Assembly (NCBI RefSeq): GCF_900101755.1
Contig: NZ_FNAE01000015.1
Location: forward strand, 1 to 45,321
Length of the DNA stretch: 45,321 bases
Source of the DNA: Ectopseudomonas alcaliphila
GTDB lineage: Bacteria; Pseudomonadota; Gammaproteobacteria; Pseudomonadales; Pseudomonadaceae
Direction: 5' to 3'
Shown here: in pieces, positions 26,666 through 33,868 of the stretch
Numbering within the stretch: position 1 is the stretch's first letter
Layout: every line of letters begins with the position of its first letter
Translations under genes and position numbers: made by a program
Notes under the pieces: generated by a model
What the model saw: the letters and a program-made list of their open reading frames with translations, nothing else
Told to the model about the DNA's origin: nothing
The model's database searches: none

Positions 26666-26689
26666 GAAAAGCTCGGCTCTACAAATGCA

Positions 26690-26714
26690 GTTGGCCGCCA
26701 ATAAGGCGGCCAAC
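26690..26714 (-). promoter_or_regulatory. Hairpin just upstream of cysT
   Basis: A perfect 10-bp stem, GTTGGCCGCC and GGCGGCCAAC, with a 5-base loop (TTATT on the transcribed strand) ends 25 bases before the GTG start of cysT. There is no T-run right after it. It could be an mRNA processing or stability barrier, or a partial attenuator between sbp and cysTW. Confidence 0.55.
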
Positions 26715-26773
26715 GGACCAGAAACTCAATAGCCCACGACGAATACAGCCCATGTGAGATCTCGCGAGCTAGA

Positions 26774-26915
26774 GCCCTGCAAGGCAAAAACAGGCGAGGG
26801 AGCGGAGTGTACTTTTGTACATGAGCATTACTCACTCCGTTCGCCCCTACGGGGCCGCACTTAAAGTGCGTTAGCCGCAAGCGGCTTTCCGAGCCTGTTT
26901 TTAACGCCGCAGGGC
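26774..26915. repeat. 142-bp structured intergenic element with terminal inverted repeats
   Basis: The ends GCCCTGC...AAAAACAGGC and GCCTGTTTTT...GCAGGGC are inverted repeats, enclosing further dyads: GTAC-TTTT-GTAC, a GGAGCGGAGTG / CACTCCGTTCG pair, CGCACTT-A-AAGTGCG (26856-26870) and AGCCGC-AA-GCGGCT (26873-26886). It looks like a dispersed Pseudomonas intergenic repeat or MITE-like element that folds into a multi-branched RNA. It lies between sbp and cysT. No protein is encoded. Confidence 0.65.
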
Positions 26916-26943
26916 CGACGCGCAGCAGATCGTTGACGAGCGC

Positions 26944-27960
26944 TCAGCGGCCGGAGGCTAGAAGCTGGTCAAGAATACCACCGTTGTCGAAATGCTTGGC
27001 GGTGATCTCGTCCCAGGTGCCCAGCACCTCGGTCGGGTTGATCAGGCGTACCGGAGCGAACTGCGCCTTGGTCGCCTCGACCACTTCCGGGTTGTGCACG
27101 CGGTAGTTGTAGCGGGTCAGCAGTTGCTGAATGTCCTTGCTGTACTGGAAGTCGAGGAAGGCCTTGGCCTGCTCGCGGGTGCCGCGCTCGTCGGCCACCT
27201 TGTCGACGATGGCCACCGGGAATTCGGCCAGCACGCTGACCTCCGGCACCACGATGTCCAGCTTGGCGGATTTGAATTCCTCGCCGTTGGCGATATTGAT
27301 CACTTCCGATTCGAAGGTCAGCAGCACATCGCCCTGGCCGTTCTGGGCGAAGGCGACGGTGGCGCCACGGCCGCCGGTGGGGAAGTTCTCGACGTTCTTC
27401 AGCAGCTTGCCGACGAAGGCCTTGACCTTCTCCTGGTCGCCGTTGAATTTCTCGTTGGCGAACAGCCAGGCACCCAGGTAGCTGTAACGGGCGTTACCGG
27501 AGGTTTTCGGGTTGGGGAATACCAGCTTCACGTCATCGCGAATCAGGTCGTCCCAGCTCTTGATGTTCTTCGGGTTGCCTTCGCGCACCAGGAAGGCGGT
27601 GGTGCTGTAGTACGGCGAGCTGTTGTTGGGGAACTGCTCGGCCCAGTCCTCGCGCAGCAGCTTGCGCTTGGCCAGGATGTCCACGTCGGTTACCTGGTTG
27701 AAGGTGACCACGTCGACCTTCTTGCCCTGGATGATGTCCTGCGCCTGGCGCGAGGTACCGGCGAAGGACTGGATGATCTTCACCTCCTTGCCGCTCTGCT
27801 GCTTCCAGTGCTCGACGAACAGCGGATTGATCTCGCCGAACAGCTCACGGGCGATGTCGTAGGAGGCGTTGTGGAATGGGGTATCGGCAGCGGCATGGCT
27901 CAGCGAGCCAGTCAGCAGGGTGGCGCTGGCCACGGTGGCCAGAACGATCTTCTTCAGCAT
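26944..27960 (-). CDS. sbp: Periplasmic sulfate-binding protein Sbp
   Basis: A 338-residue exported protein with signal peptide MLKKIVLATVASATLLTGSLSHA, cleaved near HAAA-D. The mature sequence begins with the family hallmark FHNASYDIARELFGEINPLFVEHWK, followed by QSFAGTSRQAQDIIQGKKVDVVTFNQVTD, which supplies sulfate-binding backbone and side-chain contacts in known family members. GRGATVAFAQNGQGDVLLTFESEV and the C-terminal RYNYRVHNPEVV complete the match. It captures sulfate or thiosulfate for CysTW. AAGGA lies nine bases before ATG 27960. The AT-rich region upstream carries a motif shared with the ssu/lsfA promoter, consistent with induction under sulfur limitation. Confidence 0.95.
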   Translation of the reverse strand: MLKKIVLATVASATLLTGSLSHAAADTPFHNASYDIARELFGEINPLFVEHWKQQSGKEVKIIQSFAGTSRQAQDIIQGKKVDVVTFNQVTDVDILAKRKLLREDWAEQFPNNSSPYYSTTAFLVREGNPKNIKSWDDLIRDDVKLVFPNPKTSGNARYSYLGAWLFANEKFNGDQEKVKAFVGKLLKNVENFPTGGRGATVAFAQNGQGDVLLTFESEVINIANGEEFKSAKLDIVVPEVSVLAEFPVAIVDKVADERGTREQAKAFLDFQYSKDIQQLLTRYNYRVHNPEVVEATKAQFAPVRLINPTEVLGTWDEITAKHFDNGGILDQLLASGR

Positions 27961-28034
27961 CTAAGGCGTCCTTATCGAGAGAGGAGCCTGCAGGCAGGCT
28001 ATTTGATGGCGCGATTTTGCAGAAAAATCATATA

Positions 28035-28075
28035 GCTGAAAAATATCTTTTTATTTACCACTTATAACCAGACTG
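28035..28075 (-). promoter_or_regulatory. Probable sulfur-starvation promoter/activator site of sbp
   Basis: An AT-rich tract about 75-110 bases before the sbp start contains a dyad AAATA (28041-28045) / TATTT (28052-28056), then TTATAACCA (28062-28070, plus-strand reading). The same arrangement, dyad followed by ATAACCA, occurs before lsfA. A CysB-type activator site is the natural guess but is unproven. Confidence 0.45.
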
Positions 28076-28134
28076 CCTTTTCTTTCCAAAGGCCATGCAG
28101 CCCCCGTCTCCGAGGGCTGGGCGGCGCCGAGCAC

Positions 28135-28350
28135 CTACAACTTGGCGATGGACACTTCGGTAGATTTGACGAAGGCGATCACTTCACTGCCAACCTGCAG
28201 TTCCAGCTCGCGCACGGAACGGGTGGTGATTACAGAAGTAACGATGCCGGCGGCGGTCTGCACATCGATTTCCGAGAGCACGTCGCCGATGACGATTTCC
28301 TTGATGCTGCCCTTGAACTGGTTACGCACGTTGATGGCTTTGATGGTCAT
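28135..28350 (-). CDS. ssuF: TOBE-domain molybdopterin/oxyanion-binding protein SsuF
   Basis: A 71-residue single-domain Mop/TOBE protein: AINVRNQFKGSIKEIVIGDVLSEIDVQ and ITTRSVRELELQVGSEVIAFVKSTEVSIAK are the paired family motifs. ATG 28350 is fixed by AGGAG before it; a much longer open frame upstream runs through repeat DNA and is not coding. In Pseudomonas a gene of this type (ssuF) closes the ssu operon and has been reported to be needed for sulfonate or sulfate-ester use, with unclear biochemistry; such domains bind molybdate-like oxyanions. Here it follows ssuB after an 88-base gap filled by a hairpin repeat. Confidence 0.85.
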   Translation of the reverse strand: MTIKAINVRNQFKGSIKEIVIGDVLSEIDVQTAAGIVTSVITTRSVRELELQVGSEVIAFVKSTEVSIAKL

Positions 28351-28376
28351 GGTGTTTCTCCTGATGGTCCACTGAT

Positions 28377-28434
28377 GTAGCCCGGATGAAATCCGGGGAA
28401 ATTGCATAACCGCTCCCGGATGGCATCCGGCTAC
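28377..28434. repeat. Paired GTAGCCCGGAT hairpin repeat
   Basis: Two hairpins lie between ssuB and ssuF: CCCGGAT-GAA-ATCCGGG (28381-28397) and CCCGGAT-GGC-ATCCGG (28415-28430). Flanking GTAG (28377-28380) and CTAC (28431-28434) make the pair an inverted unit. The same repeat occurs three more times in this operon. Confidence 0.7.
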
Positions 28435-28438
28435 GGCC

Positions 28439-29239
28439 TCACAGTGCCCAACGCAATTGCGTGGGCAGGGGTGATACGGGTTCAGGTGGCGTCGGCAACT
28501 GCGGCTGCGCCAGCACGCGGTCGAGCACGCGTGCTTCCAGCGCCGCCAGCAGCGGCGAGCCATGTGGGCGCGGGCGAATCAGTTGCACGTCGAGGTCGAG
28601 GCCGATCTGGCCGTCCTCGATCAGGATCACCCGGTCCGCTACGGCCACCGCTTCGGCGACGTCGTGGGTGACCAACAGCACGGTGAAGCCATGCTGCTGC
28701 CACAGGCGCTCGATCAAGCGCTGCATCTCGATGCGGGTCAGCGCATCCAGCGCGCCCAGCGGCTCGTCGAGCAGCAGCAGGCGCGGGCGATGGATCAGCG
28801 CTCGGGCCAGAGCCACGCGCTGCTTCTGCCCGCCGGACAGTGCTGCCGGCCACTCATGGGCACGATCCGCCAGGCCGACCGCCGCCAACGCTTCCTCGGC
28901 CTGTTTGCGCCAGTTGCCAGAAAGCCCCAGGCCAACGTTGTCGATCACCCGCTTCCAGGGCAGCAGGCGCGAGTCCTGAAACATCAGGCGGATGTCATCG
29001 CGCACCGCGTTGAGCGGACCACTGCCGGCCAGCAGCTGACCGCCGCTAGGTTGATCCAGCCCGGCCAGCAGGCGCAGCAAGGTGCTCTTGCCGCAACCGC
29101 TGCGGCCGACCACGGCGACGAACTGGCCAACGGGAATGTGCAGGTCAACGCCCTTGAGCACCTGGCGCTCGCCGAAGGCTTTCTCGATCTTCTCGATGGC
29201 AAGGGGGATGCCCCGACGAATGTTATGCAGCGCTGTCAT
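28439..29239 (-). CDS. ssuB: Aliphatic sulfonate ABC transporter ATPase SsuB
   Basis: A 266-residue ABC ATPase that energises alkanesulfonate import through SsuC. It has Walker A GRSGCGKST (45-53), Q-loop in LMFQDSRLLPW, signature LSGGQKQRVALARAL, Walker B RLLLLDEPLGALD and the switch His in LLVTHDVAEAV. The N-terminal extension and the length of the helical region fit the nitrate/sulfonate/taurine subfamily, not CysA, which is about 100 residues longer with a C-terminal TOBE domain. It overlaps ssuC by four bases (ATGA). It is the only ABC ATPase gene in the window. Confidence 0.95.
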   Translation of the reverse strand: MTALHNIRRGIPLAIEKIEKAFGERQVLKGVDLHIPVGQFVAVVGRSGCGKSTLLRLLAGLDQPSGGQLLAGSGPLNAVRDDIRLMFQDSRLLPWKRVIDNVGLGLSGNWRKQAEEALAAVGLADRAHEWPAALSGGQKQRVALARALIHRPRLLLLDEPLGALDALTRIEMQRLIERLWQQHGFTVLLVTHDVAEAVAVADRVILIEDGQIGLDLDVQLIRPRPHGSPLLAALEARVLDRVLAQPQLPTPPEPVSPLPTQLRWAL

Positions 29240-30030
29240 TGCCCACCTGCCTTGGCCTGATAGGCCGGGTGCCAGCGCAGCCAGACGCGTTCGAGACCAC
29301 GGGCGGCGACATCGGCCAGCTTGCCGAGCACCGCATAGAGCAGGATCGCCAGCACCACCACGTCGGTCTGCAGGAACTCACGGGCGTTCATCGCCAGGTA
29401 GCCGATACCGGCGCTGGCCGAGATGGTCTCGGCGACGATCAGGGTCAGCCACATGAAACCGAGGGCGAAACGCACGCCGACCAGGATCGACGGCAGCGCA
29501 CCGGGCAGGATCACCTGACGGAACAGCGAGAACCCGGACAAGCCATAGCTGCGCGCCATCTCCACCAGCGCCGGGTCGACGTTGCGGATGCCGTGGTAGG
29601 TGTTGAGGTAGATGGGAAACAGCGTGCCGAGCGCGACCAGGAACACCTTGGCTGCCTCATCGATGCCGAACCAGAGGATCACCAGCGGGATCAGCGCCAG
29701 GTGCGGCACGTTACGGATCATCTGCACCGAGCTGTCGAGAAAGCGCTCGCCCCATTTCGACAGACCGGTGATAAAGCCCAGCAGCAGGCCGATACCGCCG
29801 CCGATGGCGAAGCCGATCCCGGCACGCTGGCCACTGATCGCCAAATGCCGCCAGATCTCGCCGGAGGCCAGCAGGTCCCAGCCGGCGGCGAGCACGGCGC
29901 TGGGTGCGGGCAGGATGCGGCTGGACAGCCAGCCGCTGGCCACCGCCAGTTGCCAGGCGGCCAGCAGCCCCAGCGGCAAGGCCCAGGGCGCGGCGCGCAG
30001 GGCCAGTTTGTTAAGGGTCGTGTTGCGCAT
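29236..30030 (-). CDS. ssuC: Aliphatic sulfonate ABC transporter permease SsuC
   Basis: A 264-residue inner-membrane permease. ATG 30030 (MRNTTLNKLALR) is preceded by GAGG and starts the family-length protein; the longer open frame upstream is repeat DNA. Hydrophobic segments run from WALPLGLLAAWQLAVASGW to VVLAILLYAVLGKLADVA. Family features are SGQRAGIGFAIGGGIGLLLGFITGLS, PLVILWFGIDEAAKVFLVALGTLFPIYLNT and the EAA loop SYGLSGFSLFRQVILPGALPSILVGVRF. It forms the channel for SsuA-delivered sulfonates with SsuB on the cytoplasmic face. The 223-base gap to ssuD holds three repeats. Confidence 0.94.
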   Translation of the reverse strand: MRNTTLNKLALRAAPWALPLGLLAAWQLAVASGWLSSRILPAPSAVLAAGWDLLASGEIWRHLAISGQRAGIGFAIGGGIGLLLGFITGLSKWGERFLDSSVQMIRNVPHLALIPLVILWFGIDEAAKVFLVALGTLFPIYLNTYHGIRNVDPALVEMARSYGLSGFSLFRQVILPGALPSILVGVRFALGFMWLTLIVAETISASAGIGYLAMNAREFLQTDVVVLAILLYAVLGKLADVAARGLERVWLRWHPAYQAKAGGQ

Positions 30031-30069
30031 TTTTTGCCTCGAAGAGTCCTGTTTACTCGAACCTGTGCT

Positions 30070-30090
30070 CCCGGATTTCATCCGGGCTAC
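30070..30090. repeat. CCCGGAT hairpin repeat, single unit
   Basis: CCCGGAT-TTC-ATCCGGG followed by CTAC, the same unit as at 28377, in the ssuD-ssuC gap. Confidence 0.65.
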
Positions 30091-30136
30091 AACCCCCCTC
30101 TCCCCCATCAATGGGAGAGCCGGAGGAACATCGATC

Positions 30137-30201
30137 CGTAGGGTGCGCCATGCGCACCAATGAGACCGCAGTCCATCGCGGTGCGCGCAGCGCACCCTAC
30201 G
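30137..30201. repeat. Inverted repeat CGTAGGGTGCGC / GCGCACCCTACG
   Basis: A perfect 12-bp inverted repeat (30137-30148 and 30190-30201) encloses GCGCACC and GGTGCGC sub-repeats, so the RNA folds as a long stem. It is of the 'GTAGGGTGCGC' dispersed type seen in many proteobacteria, and lies in the ssuD-ssuC gap. Confidence 0.7.
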
Positions 30202-30210
30202 ATTCAGTCC

Positions 30211-30231
30211 GTAGCCCGGATGCAATGCGGG
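30211..30231. repeat. GTAGCCCGGAT repeat, imperfect hairpin
   Basis: GTAGCCCGGAT-GCA-ATGCGGG, a degenerate copy of the 28377 unit, placed just after the ssuD stop codon. Confidence 0.6.
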
Positions 30232-30253
30232 GCAACCAGTGACTGCACCACCC

Positions 30254-31402
30254 TCAACTCGCCGAAGCCGCCTTCGGCAGAATGTCGCTGGAGATCATTT
30301 CGCCGAACGGGCTGACATAACCGCGACTTTCCGGACGCGCAGGCGCGGCCACGTCCAGGTGCGGGAACAGCAGCTCGGCGACCCGGTACGACTCTTCCAG
30401 GTGCGGGTAGCCAGAGAAGATGAAGGTGTCGATGCCCAGCTCCGCATATTCCTTGACCCGCGCCGCCACCGTCGGGCCATCGCCCACCAGCGCGGTGCCG
30501 GCGCCGCCGCGCACCAGGCCGACACCGGCCCAGAGGTTCGGCGACACTTCCAGGTTGTCGGTCTTGCCGCCGTGCAGGGCGGCCATGCGCTGCTGACCGA
30601 CCGAGTCGAAGCGCGCCAGCGAGGCTTGGGCACGGTCGATGGTGTCCTGGTCCAGATGGCTGATCAGGCGATCTGCCGCCGCCCAGGCCTCCTCATCGGT
30701 CTCGCGCACGATCACGTGCAGGCGAATGCCGAAGCGTACTTGGCGGCCCTGCGCAGCAGCCTTCTCACGCACCTGGGCGATCTTCTCGGCCACGGCAGCC
30801 GGCGGTTCGCCCCAGGTCAGGTACAGCTCGACCTGCTCGGCGGCCAGATCCTGGGCTGCGTCGGACGAGCCACCGAAATACAGCGGCGGACGCGGCTGCT
30901 GGATCGGCGGGTAGAGTAGCTTGGCGCCCTTCACCTGGATGTGCTTGCCGGCGTAGTCGACGGTTTCGCCCTCCAGCACGCGGCGCCAGATGCGGGTGAA
31001 TTCGACGGAAGCCTCGTAACGCTCGGCATGCGACAGGTGCAGACCGTCACCGGCCAGCTCGTCCGGATCGCCGCCGGTCACCAGATTGAACAGCGCACGG
31101 CCGTTCGACAGGCGATCCAAAGTCGCCGCCTGGCGCGCAGCCACGGTCGGCGAAATGATCCCCGGACGCAGGGCGACGAGAAACTTCAGATTCTGCGTGA
31201 GCGGGATCAGCGAGGCCGCCACCAGCCAGGAGTCCTCGCAGGAGCGCCCGGTGGGAATCAGCACACCGCCGTAGCCGAGGCGATCAGCGGCCTGGGCTAC
31301 CTGGACCAGGTAGCCGTGGTCGACGGCGCGCGCGCCTTCGGCGGTGCCCAGGTACTTGCCATCACCATGGGTAGGCAGGAACCAGAAGATATTGAGGCTC
31401 AT
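30254..31402 (-). CDS. ssuD: FMNH2-dependent alkanesulfonate monooxygenase SsuD
   Basis: A 382-residue bacterial-luciferase-fold enzyme that uses reduced FMN and O2 to split alkanesulfonates into an aldehyde and sulfite. ATG 31402 has AAAGGAG nine bases upstream, and the length equals the known family size. Landmarks are MSLNIFWFLPTHGDGKYLGT, GVLIPTGRSCEDSWLVA, LKFLVALRPGIISPTVAARQAATLDRLSNGR, NLVTGGDPDELAGDG, YFGGSSDAAQDLAAEQVELYLTWGEPP and the C-terminal IFSGYPHLEESYRVAELLFP. The Cys in RSCED and the RPG segment match active-site regions of the family. It depends on SsuE for FMNH2. Confidence 0.96.
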   Translation of the reverse strand: MSLNIFWFLPTHGDGKYLGTAEGARAVDHGYLVQVAQAADRLGYGGVLIPTGRSCEDSWLVAASLIPLTQNLKFLVALRPGIISPTVAARQAATLDRLSNGRALFNLVTGGDPDELAGDGLHLSHAERYEASVEFTRIWRRVLEGETVDYAGKHIQVKGAKLLYPPIQQPRPPLYFGGSSDAAQDLAAEQVELYLTWGEPPAAVAEKIAQVREKAAAQGRQVRFGIRLHVIVRETDEEAWAAADRLISHLDQDTIDRAQASLARFDSVGQQRMAALHGGKTDNLEVSPNLWAGVGLVRGGAGTALVGDGPTVAARVKEYAELGIDTFIFSGYPHLEESYRVAELLFPHLDVAAPARPESRGYVSPFGEMISSDILPKAASAS

Positions 31403-31432
31403 GCAGTGGTCTCCTTTTGCGAAAGCGTTGAC

Positions 31433-31458
31433 GTAGCCCGAATGCAATCCGGCCTACG
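31433..31458. repeat. GTAGCCCG hairpin repeat between ssuA and ssuD
   Basis: GTAGCCCGAATGCAATCCGG followed by CCTAC, a further copy of the operon's dispersed hairpin, between the ssuA stop and the ssuD ribosome site. Confidence 0.65.
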
Positions 31459-31460
31459 GG

Positions 31461-32426
31461 TTACTGGGCCTGGGCGACCTTGGCCGGCTGCCGCCAGATC
31501 ACCTCGGCAATGCTCAGGCGCTTGGGGATCAGCTTCAGATCACTGAAGGTGTCGGCGATCTTCTGCTGTGCACTCGCCACTTCCGGGGTGATCAGCTGCG
31601 CGCCGTAGCTCTGCCGCTCAACCGCAGCACGGGTGATCTCGGGGGACAGCCCCAGTAGCGGTGCGACCTGGGCGGTGACCTCGTCGACGTTGGCGCGAGT
31701 CCACTCGCCGGTCTTGCGAATCTCGTCCACCAGAGCGACCACTACCTCGGGGTGCTTTTCGGCGAAGGGACGCGCGGCCAGATAGAACTGGTGGTTGCTC
31801 ACCAGACCCTGGCCGTCGCGCAGGGTACGGGCCTGCAGCTGCTGTTCGGCGGCTGCCTGGAAGGGGTCCCAGATCACCCAGGCATCGACGCTGCCACGCT
31901 CGAAGGCAGCGCGGGCATCGGCGGGCGGCAGGTACACGGGGGTGATGTCGGTGATGCTCAGGCCGGCTTCCTCCAGCGCGCGCACCAGCAGGTAATGCAC
32001 GTTGGAGCCCTTGTTCAGGGCGACCTTCTTGCCCTTGAGTTCGGCCACGGAGGTGATCGGCGAATCCTTGGGCAGCAGGATCGCCTCGCTGAGCGGCGCT
32101 GGCGGCTCGAAGGCCACGTAGAGCAGATCGGCGCCGGCTGCCTGGGCGAATACCGGCGGCGTCTCGCCCGTGGTGCCGAAGTCGATGGAGCCGACGTTGA
32201 GCCCTTCGAGCAGCTGCGGGCCGGCGGGAAACTCGGTCCATTGCACCTCGATACCCTTTTCGGCCAGGCGTTTTTCCAGCGCGCCGCTGGATTTGAGCAG
32301 CACCAGGGTGCCGTATTTCTGATAGCCGATACGCAGCGTCTCGGCTTGAGCGTGAGTGATGGCGCCGAAGGAAATGGCCGCGGCAAACAGGGCGACCAGG
32401 CTTCGACGCAAAGTAATGGTGCGCAT
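31461..32426 (-). CDS. ssuA: Sulfonate-binding periplasmic protein SsuA
   Basis: A 321-residue exported binding protein. The signal peptide ends at THAQA-E (residue about 28). The mature part starts LRIGYQKYGTLVLLKSSGALEKRLAEKGIEVQWTEFPAGPQLLEGL, the classic opening of sulfonate/nitrate/taurine binding proteins. IDFGTTGETPPVFAQAAGADLLYV, KGKKVALNKGSNVHYLLVRALEEAGL and VDAWVIWDPFQAA follow. It captures aliphatic sulfonates and delivers them to SsuBC. It lies between ssuE and ssuD, the usual Pseudomonas order. Confidence 0.95.
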   Translation of the reverse strand: MRTITLRRSLVALFAAAISFGAITHAQAETLRIGYQKYGTLVLLKSSGALEKRLAEKGIEVQWTEFPAGPQLLEGLNVGSIDFGTTGETPPVFAQAAGADLLYVAFEPPAPLSEAILLPKDSPITSVAELKGKKVALNKGSNVHYLLVRALEEAGLSITDITPVYLPPADARAAFERGSVDAWVIWDPFQAAAEQQLQARTLRDGQGLVSNHQFYLAARPFAEKHPEVVVALVDEIRKTGEWTRANVDEVTAQVAPLLGLSPEITRAAVERQSYGAQLITPEVASAQQKIADTFSDLKLIPKRLSIAEVIWRQPAKVAQAQ

Positions 32427-32509
32427 GGCGCTCTCCCTTTGCGGTGATGTCTTGGTTGGCTACCTGCTTGCCCGTTGGCGGGCGAGTAAGGCGGGGTGTT
32501 ACAGATGGA

Positions 32510-33103
32510 TCAGATGCTCCAGCGGGCGTTTACCAGCCGGTCGTTGAGCAGGTTCGGGTCGATCGGCTGCGGCCGTCGCGCCAGGGCTGCGCCCAGTTGT
32601 TCCAGCGCCTCGTCGAGGCGTGCGCGCAGCTCGTCGTCGATCTGCACGGGCCTGTCCCCTTCCGGGTAGGCGATCTGCTTGTCCACGGCGAACACGCCGG
32701 AGAGCATTTCCTGAGCCTTCAGTGCGGCCAGCACCGGCTTGAGCGCGTAGTCCACCGCCAGCAGGTGCGCCGGGCTGCCACCACTGGCCAGTGGCAATAC
32801 CACCTTGTGTGCCAGGGCACGCTCGGGCAGCAGGTCCAGCAGTACCTTCAGCGCACCGGTGAACGACGCCTTGTACACAGGCGTGCCGACCACCAGGCCA
32901 TCGGCGCTGGCCACCACAGCCTGCAGCTGCTGCACCGCCGGGCTGTCGAAGCGGGCATGCAGCAGATCCTCAGCGGGAAAGTCGCGCACCCGCAGCAGGC
33001 TCACTTCCACCTGCTGCACTTCCAGACGCTGGCGTACATGGTCCAGCAGCACTTCGGTACGCGAACGCGCCGCAGGACTGCCGGAGAGCAATACGACATG
33101 CAT
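32510..33103 (-). CDS. ssuE: NADPH-dependent FMN reductase SsuE
   Basis: A 197-residue flavodoxin-fold reductase that supplies FMNH2 to SsuD. It starts MHVVLLSGSPAARSRTEVLL, containing the phosphate-binding loop for FMN. The ADGLVVGTPVYKASFTGALKVLLDLLP motif is the signature of the SsuE/MsuE group, and PLASGGSPAHLLAVDYALKPVLAAL is also conserved. It is nine bases downstream of lsfA, so they are probably co-transcribed. MsuE is a close relative, but the gene order makes SsuE much the likelier name. Confidence 0.94.
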   Translation of the reverse strand: MHVVLLSGSPAARSRTEVLLDHVRQRLEVQQVEVSLLRVRDFPAEDLLHARFDSPAVQQLQAVVASADGLVVGTPVYKASFTGALKVLLDLLPERALAHKVVLPLASGGSPAHLLAVDYALKPVLAALKAQEMLSGVFAVDKQIAYPEGDRPVQIDDELRARLDEALEQLGAALARRPQPIDPNLLNDRLVNARWSI

Positions 33104-33112
33104 GCTCGATCC

Positions 33113-33751
33113 TTACTTGTTGGGCTGTGGCGTTAGACGCAGATAGGGCTTCACGGCGCGATAACCTTTGGGGAAACGCTGGGCGATTTCGGCTTCGTCT
33201 TTCAGCGACGGCACGATCACCACCTCTTCACCGTCCTGCCAGTTGGCCGGCGTGGCCACCTTGTAGTTGTCGGTCAGTTGCAGCGAATCGACCACGCGCA
33301 GGATTTCATTGAAGTTGCGCCCGGTACTGGCCGGATAGGTGATGGTCAGGCGCACCTTCTTGTTCGGGTCGATGACGAACAGCGAACGCACGGTCAGGGT
33401 GTCGTTGGCGTTCGGGTGGATCAGGTCGTAGAGATCGGACACCTTGCGGTCGGCATCGGCGATGATCGGGAAGTTGACCGCGGTGTTCTGCGTCTCGTTG
33501 ATGTCGTCGATCCATTTCAGGTGCGAGTCCACCGGGTCGACCGACAGGGCGATGGCCTTGACGCCGCGCTTGGCGAATTCATCCTTGAGCTTGGCGGTGA
33601 AGCCCAGTTCGGTGGTGCACACCGGCGTGAAGTCAGCCGGGTGGGAGAAGAGGATGCCCCAGCTGTCGCCCAGCCACTCGTGGAATCGAATGCGGCCTTC
33701 ACTGGAATCCTGTTCGAAGTCAGGGGCGATGTCGCCCAGACGGATGCTCAT
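33113..33751 (-). CDS. lsfA: 1-Cys peroxiredoxin LsfA
   Basis: A 212-residue peroxiredoxin of the Prx6 group that reduces peroxides. The peroxidatic cysteine is C45 in HPADFTPVCTTELG; other family motifs are LFSHPADF, AIALSVDPVDSHLKWIDDI and the long C-terminal domain with ATPANWQDGEEVVIVPSL typical of Prx6. There is no second resolving cysteine. In Pseudomonas LsfA is induced under sulfate starvation and heads or sits beside the ssu genes; organosulfur oxygenases generate oxidants, which explains the link. It is the first gene of this minus-strand group and carries the putative operon promoter. Confidence 0.94.
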   Translation of the reverse strand: MSIRLGDIAPDFEQDSSEGRIRFHEWLGDSWGILFSHPADFTPVCTTELGFTAKLKDEFAKRGVKAIALSVDPVDSHLKWIDDINETQNTAVNFPIIADADRKVSDLYDLIHPNANDTLTVRSLFVIDPNKKVRLTITYPASTGRNFNEILRVVDSLQLTDNYKVATPANWQDGEEVVIVPSLKDEAEIAQRFPKGYRAVKPYLRLTPQPNK

Positions 33752-33814
33752 GATCGTGCTCCTTGGCAGTAGCTTGCGTGGTGCTCACTATGCTCAGGAA
33801 CCAATCGAAACAAA

Positions 33815-33850
33815 AAGAATAAATAATGATTTATTTATAACCAAAAATTC
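33815..33850. promoter_or_regulatory. AT-rich regulatory site of the lsfA-ssu operon
   Basis: The 117-base gap between lsfA and a divergent acetyltransferase gene contains a dyad AAATAA-TGAT-TTATTT (33821-33836) merging into TTATAACCA (33835-33843). The sbp promoter carries the same parts. It is a candidate binding site for the sulfur-starvation activator CysB; this is inference. Confidence 0.45.
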
Positions 33851-33868
33851 ATTCAAGGAAGGTTCATC

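Noticed and set aside
26641..26713. cysT starting at ATG 26713
   Set aside because: That ATG lies in a hairpin arm and adds 16 residues not seen in the family; GTG 26665 gives the normal N-terminus.
28351..28563. N-terminal extension of ssuF
   Set aside because: It overlaps ssuB antisense/out of frame and a hairpin repeat; the 71-residue TOBE protein starting at 28350 is complete.
30031..30225. N-terminal extension of ssuC into the ssuD-ssuC gap
   Set aside because: The extra frame is made of dispersed repeats and lacks a ribosome site; ATG 30030 has one and gives the family length.
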